DNA of 64,000 nucleotides, from contig NZ_CP036536.1 of the NCBI RefSeq assembly GCF_005222225.1, forward strand, positions 1,698,001 to 1,762,000, read 5' to 3'. The stretch is from Salinimonas lutimaris (GTDB lineage: Bacteria > Pseudomonadota > Gammaproteobacteria > Enterobacterales > Alteromonadaceae). The position numbers and the translations under genes were made by a program. The notes under the pieces were generated by a model. It did no database searches. It worked only from the letters and a program-made list of their open reading frames with translations, and was not told the origin of the DNA. Numbering within the stretch: position 1 is the stretch's first letter; each line of letters opens with the position of its first letter. Below, in pieces: positions 1-8,487 of the stretch.

Positions 1-155
1 ACCGCGCAGCAGCAACAATAATCCCGTCGTCCCTGAATCGCGCAGCGATATCAGGGATCTCGTTGGAACCTGGCTACCCATTTCAAAGGTTATTTTGTAT
101 CAGCCAGCCTGTTGCGGAGATCCCCGCTTTCGCGTGGATGCCAGAAGTGAGGGTT
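1..155. repeat. REP-like intergenic repeat with stem-loop
   Basis: No gene is seen before the alpha-galactosidase stop. Positions 31-58 form an imperfect hairpin (TCCCTGA ... TCAGGGA). Positions 117-140 carry a stretch that on the minus strand reads like the 'ACGCGAAAGCGGGGATCTC' type of short intergenic repeat common in gammaproteobacteria. No second copy was noticed in the window, so the repeat status rests on resemblance only. Confidence 0.4.
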
Positions 156-2285
156 TTATACCGCCTCTACGGTGTAGATCAGTGATGTTTGCGGGAATAG
201 CACCGGCATTTGCATGCCAAAGGTCATCAGGGCTTCGCCACTGAAAATCTCACCATCCGTTTTTTGTAAAATAGACGGAGAGTATTCTTTCAGGTTACCC
301 AGTTCTGCCCGGTTCAGGCGATATTGCTGTTCCGGGTTCAGACCGGCGAAATAAAAACGCGACGGAATAGTACGGCCGGTCTCTTTCACGTTGTTGTAAG
401 CAAAGATGCCCTTTGATTTGTCCTTGGCCACATAACCAAACTTCACATTCAGCCCATCATCATCCATTCGGAATAAATCACCGCTGTGTAACAACGAGCG
501 GTTTTCCTTGTACAGATTAATAGCAGTCTTCAGCACCTCTTTTTCATGATCTGTTAACTCACGTGGGTCCATTTCGATACCCATATGCCCAAACATGGCA
601 ACTGCACTGCGCAGTTCGATGGGCAGATGACGGCCGGTAATATGGCAGTCGCGCGGACCCACGTGGGCGCCCATAACTTCTGATGGGAAGAAGAAAGAAA
701 AACCACGCTGAATATACAGGCGATCCAGTGCGTCATTGGAGTCAGAGGTCCAGAAGCGATCCGTGTGTGGCAAAATACCTAAATCAACCCGGCCGCCGCC
801 TGAACAGCAGCTTTCAATCTCCAGTTGCGGATGTGCAGCGCGGACCCGGTCGATAAGGGCATACAAGGCGCTCATCTGACCGTGCATGGCCGGCTTACCG
901 GCCAGGTTCCCCGGGTGATTAACATCGCGGTTCATATCCCATTTTATATAAGTGATTTTAGGATAGGCGGTCATTACATCATCAATCACCTTAAACAGAT
1001 AATCGGTGACATCCGGGTTGGTTAAATCCAGTACATACTGATGGCGAAATGGAATATGCGGGTTATTTTTGGTTTGCAGCGCCCATTCTGGATGTGCCCG
1101 GTACAAATCAGAGTCCGGATTAACCATTTCCGGCTCAAACCAGATACCAAATTCCATGCCTTTATCGGTGACATAATCAATCAAGCTATCAAGACCCTGC
1201 GGATAAATGGCTTCATCAACAGTCCAGTCGCCCAGCCCTGCATGGTCGTGACGACGGCCCTTAAACCAGCCATCATCCAGCACAAAGCGCTCCACGCCCA
1301 GCGGGGCCACTTCATCCGCCAGGGCTTTTAATGTGGTTTCATCATGATCAAAGTAAATGCCTTCCCAGGTGTTGTAATGTACCGGGCGGGGCTTACTTTG
1401 AGCACTATGGCGCAGTATGTTGACGCGGATATATTCATGGAATTGTCGAGACAGCGCAGAAAAGCCATCCTGTGCAAAGCCGGCATACAACACAGGAGAA
1501 GTATAAGACTGGCCGCTGGCCAGGCTGACTTCGCCGGGCAGCAGTAATTCACCAAACTGCACATAGCTGCGGCCATCAGCCATCATCTCTGCACGCAGGC
1601 GGTGGTTGGCAGAAGCACCCAGATGAAAGCCCATGCATTCACCGTGCAATTCAGCTGTTCCTCTGGCATAGGCCAGCAGGCCGGGAAATGTATCGTGTGA
1701 GGTTTTTCCGCGGCGGTTTTCACGCACATACGAGCCCATAAACAGATCATGATCCTGAGTCTGAAACTCATTTGACCAGCGTCCCTCAAAACCACGGATG
1801 CTGGTAAAGTGCATTGGCAGAGAGAGGGTAGCGGCATTCAGATACGACAGGTTTATCGCAGTCTGTCCGGTATTTTTAATACTACTGGTAAAGGTGGCCA
1901 CACTGGTGTTGCTATCCAGTGTCACGGTCAGGGTCAGCAGCAGTCCGCGAGTGTCATCAGACAGGGTGAAAACTGCCTGTTGAGCGTTGTGCTCAATATT
2001 TTGCAGAAAAAATCCGGCGGCCCACTGATCGGTATCCCCGAAAACTTCCAGGCCCGGTGCGCCGGTAAAACCCTCTCCATGGGTAGGGACCAGCGCCACC
2101 GGCGGCTCGGTAACCGGTGCACATTTTGCTTCCTGACGGGTACTGAGCGTTGCCAGCATCTGGGCGCTGGTGGTATCACTTAACTTTTTACCGTAATAGA
2201 GCAAAGTCGGTACACGGCCCTGATTAGAAAAAATCAGACTGACCTGATCATTTTGCAGGGTAACAAATGCTGGCGCTGCGGACAT
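156..2285 (-). CDS. GH36 alpha-galactosidase
   Basis: This 709-residue cytoplasmic-type enzyme has no signal peptide and probably hydrolyses terminal alpha-1,6-galactosides such as melibiose and raffinose. The length matches the tetrameric RafA/AgaA class of GH36 (about 700-730 residues), with an N-terminal beta-sandwich, a central TIM barrel and a C-terminal beta domain. The KWDMNRD motif carries the expected nucleophile (Asp450). The SCCSGGGRVDLG motif and the later WTSDSNDALDR segment, which should hold the acid/base Asp, are both present. It is divergent from the GH42 beta-galactosidase across a 190-bp promoter region and probably belongs to the same galactoside regulon. Family assignment is firm; the exact substrate is inferred. 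Confidence 0.93.
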   Translation of the reverse strand: MSAAPAFVTLQNDQVSLIFSNQGRVPTLLYYGKKLSDTTSAQMLATLSTRQEAKCAPVTEPPVALVPTHGEGFTGAPGLEVFGDTDQWAAGFFLQNIEHNAQQAVFTLSDDTRGLLLTLTVTLDSNTSVATFTSSIKNTGQTAINLSYLNAATLSLPMHFTSIRGFEGRWSNEFQTQDHDLFMGSYVRENRRGKTSHDTFPGLLAYARGTAELHGECMGFHLGASANHRLRAEMMADGRSYVQFGELLLPGEVSLASGQSYTSPVLYAGFAQDGFSALSRQFHEYIRVNILRHSAQSKPRPVHYNTWEGIYFDHDETTLKALADEVAPLGVERFVLDDGWFKGRRHDHAGLGDWTVDEAIYPQGLDSLIDYVTDKGMEFGIWFEPEMVNPDSDLYRAHPEWALQTKNNPHIPFRHQYVLDLTNPDVTDYLFKVIDDVMTAYPKITYIKWDMNRDVNHPGNLAGKPAMHGQMSALYALIDRVRAAHPQLEIESCCSGGGRVDLGILPHTDRFWTSDSNDALDRLYIQRGFSFFFPSEVMGAHVGPRDCHITGRHLPIELRSAVAMFGHMGIEMDPRELTDHEKEVLKTAINLYKENRSLLHSGDLFRMDDDGLNVKFGYVAKDKSKGIFAYNNVKETGRTIPSRFYFAGLNPEQQYRLNRAELGNLKEYSPSILQKTDGEIFSGEALMTFGMQMPVLFPQTSLIYTVEAV

Positions 2286-2405
2286 AAAGACCTCGAATAT
2301 AAAATATTTGTTAAAAAGTTTAGTGCTGGCTCTGTCAATAAGCCGGCAGATTCGGCTACACTGTGGCCGCTATAAAGATTCGCTGGGCGGTCGCAGTTAG
2401 TTAGG

Positions 2406-2417
2406 TTAAACGTTTTA
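2406..2417. promoter_or_regulatory. LacI-type operator candidate (beta-galactosidase side)
   Basis: TTAAACGTTTTA is a near-perfect palindrome centred on CG, the form typical of LacI/GalR-family operators. It lies in the divergent region between the alpha- and beta-galactosidase genes, about 65 bp before the beta-galactosidase start. A closely similar site, TGAAACGTTTTC, lies before the TonB-dependent receptor at 11466-11477. No LacI-type regulator gene is in the window. Confidence 0.5.
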
Positions 2418-2479
2418 CTTAATGCTATCATAACGTGACTTAAACCAATTTGAAACACATCAGTACATTTGGAGAGATG

Positions 2480-4438
2480 ATGTTAGGAATTTGTTACTAC
2501 CCGGAGCACTGGCCTAAATCACAGTGGGCGCAGGATGCAAAGGAAATGCGCGAGCTTGGTCTGACCTATGTGCGAATCGCCGAATTTGCCTGGTCGAGAC
2601 TGGAACCCTCACAGGGCACGTTTACCTTTGAATGGCTGGATGAAGCAATCGAAACACTGGCTGCAGAAGGGCTGAAAGTGATCATGTGTACGCCTACTGC
2701 CACGCCGCCAAAGTGGCTGATCGATGCCTATCCGGATATTCTGGCTGTGGATGTCAATACCGGGCTGGTACGAGGGTTTGGTTCCCGTCGGCACTATGAT
2801 TTCTCCAGCGAGGATTATCGCCGTGAAGCGATGCGGATCAGTGACGTGGTTGCCCAGCGTTATGGTAGTCATCCGGCTGTTGTTGGCTGGCAGACCGACA
2901 ATGAGCTGGCTTGTCATGACACTACCCCAAGCGCCTCTGACAGTGCACTGGCCGCTTTCCAGGGCTGGTGTGAGCAGCGTTACGGTACCATCGAAAAGCT
3001 GAATGAAGCCTGGGGCAATGTATTCTGGTCAATGGAATATCCGGACTTTCAGAGCATTGACGTACCTTATTTTGCGGTGACCGAAGTTAACCCGTCTCAT
3101 TCACTGGCTTATCGCCGGTTTTCCTCTGATCAGGTGATTCGCTTCCACGATGAAATGGTATCGATTATCCGCAAACATGCACCGGGCCGGTTTGTCACCC
3201 ATAACTTTATTCCTATGTCTGATACTCAGACAGATAACTATGCGCTGGCTAAAGACCTGGACTTCTCTAGTTTTGACAATTATCCGCTGGGGCGCACTGA
3301 TTTGTTCTTTGCCGATGAAGACACAGAGCAGTTCAAGCGGTATATGCGTACCGGACACCCTGACTTTTCGAGTTACTACTTTGATCAGACCCGGGGTTTG
3401 TCGCAGAAAAATTTCTGGATCATGGAGCAGCAGCCAGGCCCGGTAAACTGGGCTGTGCATAATCCGCGTCCTGAGCCGGGTATGATTGCCCTGTGGTCTT
3501 GGGTGGCCTTTGCCCATGGTGCCGATACGGTATGCTATTTCCGCTGGCGTCAGGCGGCCTTTGCCCAGGAGCAAATGCACGCAGGCCTGAAACGGGTGGA
3601 CAACTCGCCGTCTGCGGCTTACCCGGAAGTCCAGCAGGTTAAGGCCGAACTGGACCAGCTGAACATTAATCTGAACGACCCGCTGCATTATCGTGTGGCT
3701 ATTGTCAGCACCACTACCAACCAGTGGGTTAGCGAGATTGAACAGCAGGGCCAGAGCTACCGGCACGAAAAAGTCGAGTTTGAATACTATAATGCGCTGC
3801 GTCTGCTGGGTCTGAATGTGGCGTTTGTGTCGCCCGAACACAGCCTGACAGACTATGATCTGGTTGTGGTACCGACCATGCCAATTATCAGCGATGCCTT
3901 TATTAAAAACTGTGAAGCAACGGATGCCACTATCGTATTCGGGCCTCGTACTGGCAGTAAAACCGATGAGTTTCAGTATCCACGTAATCTTGGCCCGGGC
4001 AAACTGCAGTCGCTTTTGCCGGCGAAAGTGTTATCAGTAGAAACGCTGCGCGGTGATATTCAGGAAAAGCTTAACTTTAATGGCGAGCAGTTCCACAGCA
4101 ACCGCTGGCGTGAAGAGTTACTGCCGGGTGACAACTGTGAGGTGGTGGCCCGTTATGAGGATGAGTCGCCGGCGGTGGTTAAGTCAGGCAACCTGTATTA
4201 CGTGGGCACACTGAGCTGCTCTGACTTCCTGACCAACTTGCTGGGCAAGTTGGCAGTGGAGAAAGGTATTGCCACTCATATTCTGAACGAAGACGTGCGT
4301 ACGGTGGAGCGGGGCGACTATCGCTTTATTTTCAACTACGCCGGCACACCGGTACGGGTCGATGCCTTTGCCGATGCTGACTTTGTGATTGGCTCACACG
4401 AGCTGGATGCTTATGGTTATGCGATAGCCAAACGTTAA
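2480..4438 (+). CDS. GH42 beta-galactosidase
   Basis: This intracellular enzyme of about 652 residues should release galactose from beta-galactosides. It begins LGICYYPEHWP, the usual N terminus of GH42. GWQTDNELACHD holds the acid/base Glu142 and FWIMEQQPGPVNW holds the nucleophile Glu316. The order is TIM barrel, trimerisation domain, small beta-sandwich, and the length is normal. The start chosen is the second of two adjacent ATGs (2477 and 2480), because GGAG at 2471-2474 is five bases from it and touches the first. An in-frame TTG lies further upstream at 2450. It is divergent from the GH36 gene and ends at a strong terminator. No signal peptide is seen. Confidence 0.94.
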   Translation: MLGICYYPEHWPKSQWAQDAKEMRELGLTYVRIAEFAWSRLEPSQGTFTFEWLDEAIETLAAEGLKVIMCTPTATPPKWLIDAYPDILAVDVNTGLVRGFGSRRHYDFSSEDYRREAMRISDVVAQRYGSHPAVVGWQTDNELACHDTTPSASDSALAAFQGWCEQRYGTIEKLNEAWGNVFWSMEYPDFQSIDVPYFAVTEVNPSHSLAYRRFSSDQVIRFHDEMVSIIRKHAPGRFVTHNFIPMSDTQTDNYALAKDLDFSSFDNYPLGRTDLFFADEDTEQFKRYMRTGHPDFSSYYFDQTRGLSQKNFWIMEQQPGPVNWAVHNPRPEPGMIALWSWVAFAHGADTVCYFRWRQAAFAQEQMHAGLKRVDNSPSAAYPEVQQVKAELDQLNINLNDPLHYRVAIVSTTTNQWVSEIEQQGQSYRHEKVEFEYYNALRLLGLNVAFVSPEHSLTDYDLVVVPTMPIISDAFIKNCEATDATIVFGPRTGSKTDEFQYPRNLGPGKLQSLLPAKVLSVETLRGDIQEKLNFNGEQFHSNRWREELLPGDNCEVVARYEDESPAVVKSGNLYYVGTLSCSDFLTNLLGKLAVEKGIATHILNEDVRTVERGDYRFIFNYAGTPVRVDAFADADFVIGSHELDAYGYAIAKR

Positions 4439-4463
4439 TCACTGAGTCTTGTTCTTACACATA

Positions 4464-4490
4464 AACGGAGCTGATTAGCTCCGTTTTTTT
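4464..4490 (+). terminator. Rho-independent terminator of the beta-galactosidase gene
   Basis: The 9-bp stem AACGGAGCT / AGCTCCGTT with a GATT loop is followed by a T run. It lies 25 bp after the GH42 stop. Confidence 0.85.
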
Positions 4491-4513
4491 ATATGAGCAG
4501 CTTCACCGGCAAC

Positions 4514-4551
4514 AAAAAGCCCCGGCTCATCGTTGATGATCGGGGCTTTTT
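4514..4551. terminator. Bidirectional terminator between convergent operons
   Basis: AAAAAGCCCCG and CGGGGCTTTTT form a hairpin with A and T tails on both sides. It probably ends the minus-strand receptor-to-symporter operon and backs up the terminator at 4464-4490. Confidence 0.8.
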
Positions 4552-4595
4552 ACTGTTCGAGCTTTCTACGCTTCAGCAGGTATCATCGCAAACTT

Positions 4596-6068
4596 TTAAG
4601 CTTTGGCTTCCTGTTCGTCATCTGACTCAATGGCCAGCGAGAAACGGGCGGTTTGCTTAAAGATGACCTTGTTCACAATCAGGGCAAACAGTACACAGGA
4701 AATCAGCGTCACAAACATCAGGTGGATGTAATGCAGGCCGAAAGGCGAGTACAACGGTGAAAGCTTAAAGGTCATCGATGCATACAGCGACACACCAAAC
4801 AATACCGAGCCAATAGCCGCATTGGCATGCACATTTCTAAATAGCAGACCGACCACAAAGACCGACAAAATAGGCATGCTCAGTAATCCGTACAACTCCT
4901 GTATCAGGTTGATAATACTGTCAGCCTGGGCATAAACCGGAATCAGCGCCAGTGATACCAGGCACAGCAGTACAGTGACATAGGCACTTAACCGCGGCAC
5001 GTTAGGCGCATCGTTAACATAGGCCTCATGAATATCGCACACGTACAGGGCAGTGGCTGAGTTAAGGTTACTGTTAAAAGTGGTCAGCACGGCGGCGGCC
5101 ATGGCGGCGGCAAATACGCCGGATAACCAGTCGGGCAGTACCTCTGCCACAATACGGCCATATGCGCTGTCACCCACATCGCCAAACAGCTTGTAAGATA
5201 CAATTCCCGGGATCACGATAATAGACGGGACAATCAGTAACCGAATACCGGCGGCCGCAAATACCCCTTTCTGAGCTTCTTTGAGTGATGGTGCAGCCAT
5301 AGCACGCTGGGTGATAACCTGATTAGTTCCCCAGTAAAACATCTGGATAAAGATCATACCGGTCAGCAGGGTGTGCCAGGGAATCGGTGACTCGTCATCG
5401 CCAATCAGGGTTAACCGCTCGGCCGGAATACCATCAAAGTTATAATCGATAGCCTGTAGCGCCAGAATGACAACCAGAACCGCCATGGTCAGCAGCAATA
5501 CGCCCGAATAGGTGTCGGACACCGCCACGGCGCGCAGACCGCCAAAGATGGCATACAGAGCACCAACCACAATGAAGATCACCGAAATGTACATAAGAGG
5601 CAGCTCAACATTGAACATCGACTGCATAAACAGGGCGCCGGAATAGATCACTGCCGGGCAGAAAATCAGCGCGCTGCCTAAAAAGAACAGGCTGGAGATG
5701 ACCGCCCGAATGTGTTTATTGTGATAGCGCTGCTCAAGCAACTGGGTGGTGGTGGTACATTTATACCGGTAATACACCGGCAAAAATACCTTGGCCAGCA
5801 CAAATAAGCCCACGACTGCGGAAAATTCCCATAACGCCAGTAGTGCCATCTGGTTACCATTCATTCCTACCAGCTGGTCCGTACTCAGATTGGTCAGGGT
5901 GATGGAACCGGCCACAAAATACCAGGCCAGACCGCCACCGGCCAGAAAGTATTCCCGGTTCTGGTTAATGGCGTTACGGTTCTGGCCGCGACAACTCAGG
6001 TAGGTCAGAAAGCCTATCAGAGCCGTTACAAATATAAAAACAGACACCTGTATAGTGCTGGACGACAT
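4596..6068 (-). CDS. Sodium:solute symporter (SSS family), probable galactose/galactoside uptake
   Basis: This inner-membrane transporter of about 490 residues has the many hydrophobic segments expected of the 13-14 helix SSS fold. The N terminus and general sequence resemble the YidK/SglT branch, which moves galactose or other sugars with sodium. ATG at 6068 was chosen because AAGGAG lies seven bases before it; a TTG just upstream is a less likely start. It is the last gene of a minus-strand operon, 20 bp after the SapC-like gene. Its position with alpha- and beta-galactosidases points to galactose or galactosides as substrate, which is an inference from context. Confidence 0.88.
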   Translation of the reverse strand: MSSSTIQVSVFIFVTALIGFLTYLSCRGQNRNAINQNREYFLAGGGLAWYFVAGSITLTNLSTDQLVGMNGNQMALLALWEFSAVVGLFVLAKVFLPVYYRYKCTTTTQLLEQRYHNKHIRAVISSLFFLGSALIFCPAVIYSGALFMQSMFNVELPLMYISVIFIVVGALYAIFGGLRAVAVSDTYSGVLLLTMAVLVVILALQAIDYNFDGIPAERLTLIGDDESPIPWHTLLTGMIFIQMFYWGTNQVITQRAMAAPSLKEAQKGVFAAAGIRLLIVPSIIVIPGIVSYKLFGDVGDSAYGRIVAEVLPDWLSGVFAAAMAAAVLTTFNSNLNSATALYVCDIHEAYVNDAPNVPRLSAYVTVLLCLVSLALIPVYAQADSIINLIQELYGLLSMPILSVFVVGLLFRNVHANAAIGSVLFGVSLYASMTFKLSPLYSPFGLHYIHLMFVTLISCVLFALIVNKVIFKQTARFSLAIESDDEQEAKA

Positions 6069-6088
6069 CAAAATGCTCCTTAGGCAGA

Positions 6089-6832
6089 TTACAACTTGCT
6101 GGTTTCAAACTTGATATTGCTGACAGCGCGCTCAGCAAAGCGGCTGTTATGCAAACGGATCAGGCGATTGACCTGAAAAATAGAGCCCAGAATATTGAAC
6201 ATCACCGACAGCGTATTGTGCTTATTCAGGATGGCCAGCTGCTCTGGCGATAATGCCTGAATCCGCTGCTCGTTCAGTGCGTATAAACCGCCAACGCGCT
6301 GCTGTGTGCTGTCGGCAAATTCAATGATAAGGTCAACTGGCTGAAATAAGTTCAGTTCCGCCAGTTGATTCAGCAGCTCAGTGGTCTGCGACATTGCAGC
6401 AACCCGCTCGGCTAATAGCTTCTGCTTGGCATCCAGGTAAGCGCTGGGCCGCCCGGTTGATAAATAAAGTGCCTCTCCCTTGTCTTCACTGACTGCAACA
6501 GACTGGATATCCAGAAGGGTATGGCTGCCCTGTTCATTCATTTGAATCAGAAAGGGCAGGGTTTTCAGGCATAGCGGGGTATAGTGCGCCAGCCACTGGT
6601 TTTGCTGGCAAAACACATTTTCGCCCGGTGCCAGGCCGCACAAGGCTGAAATAGCCCAGCTATTGGTGTTAGACACTTTGCTGATAAACAGCGGAAATTC
6701 GCTGGCGGCCTGAATGGCTTCACGAAGCTCAATGTTGAGCATGTGACGACGGGCAAATTCGCCGACAAGCTGCGGCTCGTCTACCCGAATATGACCGTGT
6801 GCCTGGGCACTGAGTACTTCAAACTGTGACAT
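6089..6832 (-). CDS. SapC family protein
   Basis: The 247-residue soluble protein matches the SapC family (PF07277) through its FARRHMLNIELREAIQAASEFPLFISK region, the NTNSWAISALCGLAPGENVF stretch and the YLSTGRPSAYL motif. The family is named after a Campylobacter surface-layer locus, but its biochemical role is unknown. In Alteromonadales, Caulobacter and Xanthomonas relatives these genes commonly sit beside TonB-dependent receptors and tryptophan-halogenase-like genes, as here. GGGAAG five bases before the ATG supports the start. It lies between the halogenase-like gene (12 bp gap) and the symporter. Family is clear; function is unknown. Confidence 0.87.
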   Translation of the reverse strand: MSQFEVLSAQAHGHIRVDEPQLVGEFARRHMLNIELREAIQAASEFPLFISKVSNTNSWAISALCGLAPGENVFCQQNQWLAHYTPLCLKTLPFLIQMNEQGSHTLLDIQSVAVSEDKGEALYLSTGRPSAYLDAKQKLLAERVAAMSQTTELLNQLAELNLFQPVDLIIEFADSTQQRVGGLYALNEQRIQALSPEQLAILNKHNTLSVMFNILGSIFQVNRLIRLHNSRFAERAVSNIKFETSKL

Positions 6833-6844
6833 ACATTCTTCCCG

Positions 6845-8368
6845 TTAAGCATCTAACCACTGGGTCAGATAATCCCGGTGGTTAGGCAGGTTGGCGAGTT
6901 TTTGCTCACGAATGAGCTGGTTTTGTTTAATGACAGAGTCAGCCAGCGCCTGCTGCGTGTACAGATGCGATTGCAGGCTGAAATCAGGCGAGAAGCCCAT
7001 GCCATACAACACATACTGATAACTGGCAGCCGGAAACAATTCGATAGCGGCTGAGAAGTCTGTGATTTGGGGCCCGCGATATTGCCAGATCGCTAAATCT
7101 TCTTTGAGCGATTCCGGTATGGTGGCCGGGTCCCGGTTGGCCACCCAGTAGGGTTCGCTGCGCTGATTAAAAATATAGTGCAGCTTGAGAAAGTCGATAA
7201 TCCGTTGCCAGCGATACTGCATTTGTTGATTAAACCGCTGACTGATAATAGGCAGGGATGTGCCTGGCGCTGGCATTTGCTCAGCAATATAGCGGGCTGA
7301 AATTTCGATGAGCATCAGTGCGGTGGCTTCCAGCGGTTCGACAAAGCCCGCTGCCAGGCCAACCCCGACACAGTTTCCTTTCCAGATGGTTTTGCGATAG
7401 CCGGAATTAAACCGAATGGTACGCGCGTTCAGTGTTCCCTGCTCATCGCCCACATAGCGGCGTAATGTCGCTTCTGCCTCATCGTCACTGGTAAACTGCG
7501 TGCTGTACACATGACCCACGCCACGGCGTGTGGTCAGCCCGATATCCCAGATCCAGCCAGCTTGCTGTGCGGTGGCCTGGGTATACGGCTTAATCTCATA
7601 GTCCCCTTCATAGGGCACATGTAGGGCCAGCGCGGAATTATTAAACAGCACATCATCGGTGGAGGTAAACGCAGATTGCAGGGTCTCGCCTAACAGTAGC
7701 GAGCGAAAACCTGAACAGTCGACAAATAAATCTGCGCTTAGCTGGCTGCCATCACCCAGCACAATATGATCAATATGCTCTGTACCGCTGGCGTTAACCT
7801 GTTCAACGGTGGCTACAGTATGTTTAACCCCTAACTCGGTTTTACAAAAATCACGCAGCATGTCGGCAAAAGCACCGGCATCCAGGTGATAGGCGTAATT
7901 TGACTGGGCACTGCTGTACTCAGCATCGCTTAATGCCCGTGGGGCCAGGTTTTGCTCGCAGATATGCTGCTGAAAATTGGTGGCATTGGCAAAATCGGCC
8001 ACCTGGTCCAGATACGGCGCCATTTCAATACGGCCATAACCCAGAGGCACCGTAAACGGATGATAATAGGCGTCACCCCCGGCTTTTACCCAGTTAACAA
8101 ACTTGCCGCCCTGTTTAAAGGCGGCTGAGCAGCGTCGGAATACCTCTTTTTCAGACAGACCAATATCTTTTAGCGTATTGCGCATGGTAGGCCAGGTGCC
8201 TTCACCTACGCCCACGGTGGGTATATCGCTGGACTCAATCAGGGTAATGTCGAGCGCACACTGACCGGGCGCAATTTTATGTTTGGCAGCCACGACCGCG
8301 GCGGTTAACCAGCCTGCGGTGCCACCGCCAACAATGACGATTCGTTGTCTGGACTGAGCTGTGTGCAT
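6845..8368 (-). CDS. Flavin-dependent tryptophan-halogenase-like protein
   Basis: About 507 residues. The N terminus has the FAD-binding VGGGTAGWLTA loop, followed by GVGEGTWPTM and an AFKQGGKFVNW segment that holds a lysine where flavin halogenases have their catalytic lysine. The halogenase signature WxWxIP appears here as WIWDIG, so the proline is replaced. A frame extending to 8458 exists, but Met at 8368 is taken as the start because the Rossmann fold begins a few residues after it. It is the second gene of the receptor operon. Family members in such receptor clusters have mostly not been shown to halogenate tryptophan, and a role in modifying or processing the imported glycan is possible. 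Confidence 0.85.
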   Translation of the reverse strand: MHTAQSRQRIVIVGGGTAGWLTAAVVAAKHKIAPGQCALDITLIESSDIPTVGVGEGTWPTMRNTLKDIGLSEKEVFRRCSAAFKQGGKFVNWVKAGGDAYYHPFTVPLGYGRIEMAPYLDQVADFANATNFQQHICEQNLAPRALSDAEYSSAQSNYAYHLDAGAFADMLRDFCKTELGVKHTVATVEQVNASGTEHIDHIVLGDGSQLSADLFVDCSGFRSLLLGETLQSAFTSTDDVLFNNSALALHVPYEGDYEIKPYTQATAQQAGWIWDIGLTTRRGVGHVYSTQFTSDDEAEATLRRYVGDEQGTLNARTIRFNSGYRKTIWKGNCVGVGLAAGFVEPLEATALMLIEISARYIAEQMPAPGTSLPIISQRFNQQMQYRWQRIIDFLKLHYIFNQRSEPYWVANRDPATIPESLKEDLAIWQYRGPQITDFSAAIELFPAASYQYVLYGMGFSPDFSLQSHLYTQQALADSVIKQNQLIREQKLANLPNHRDYLTQWLDA

Positions 8369-8487
8369 AAAAAAGTTCGCTAAAACAATGTTAATGGATT
8401 CATTTATCCATAAATTCAGACAGGTAGCTATTAAACCTATGGATAAATGGCAGGACAAAGCCCTGCCATCATATTGCGTATAAGTGG

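Noticed and set aside
3101..3841. Minus-strand frame of 246 codons inside the beta-galactosidase gene
   Set aside because: The GH42 gene has both catalytic glutamates on the plus strand; the antisense frame has no recognisable domain.
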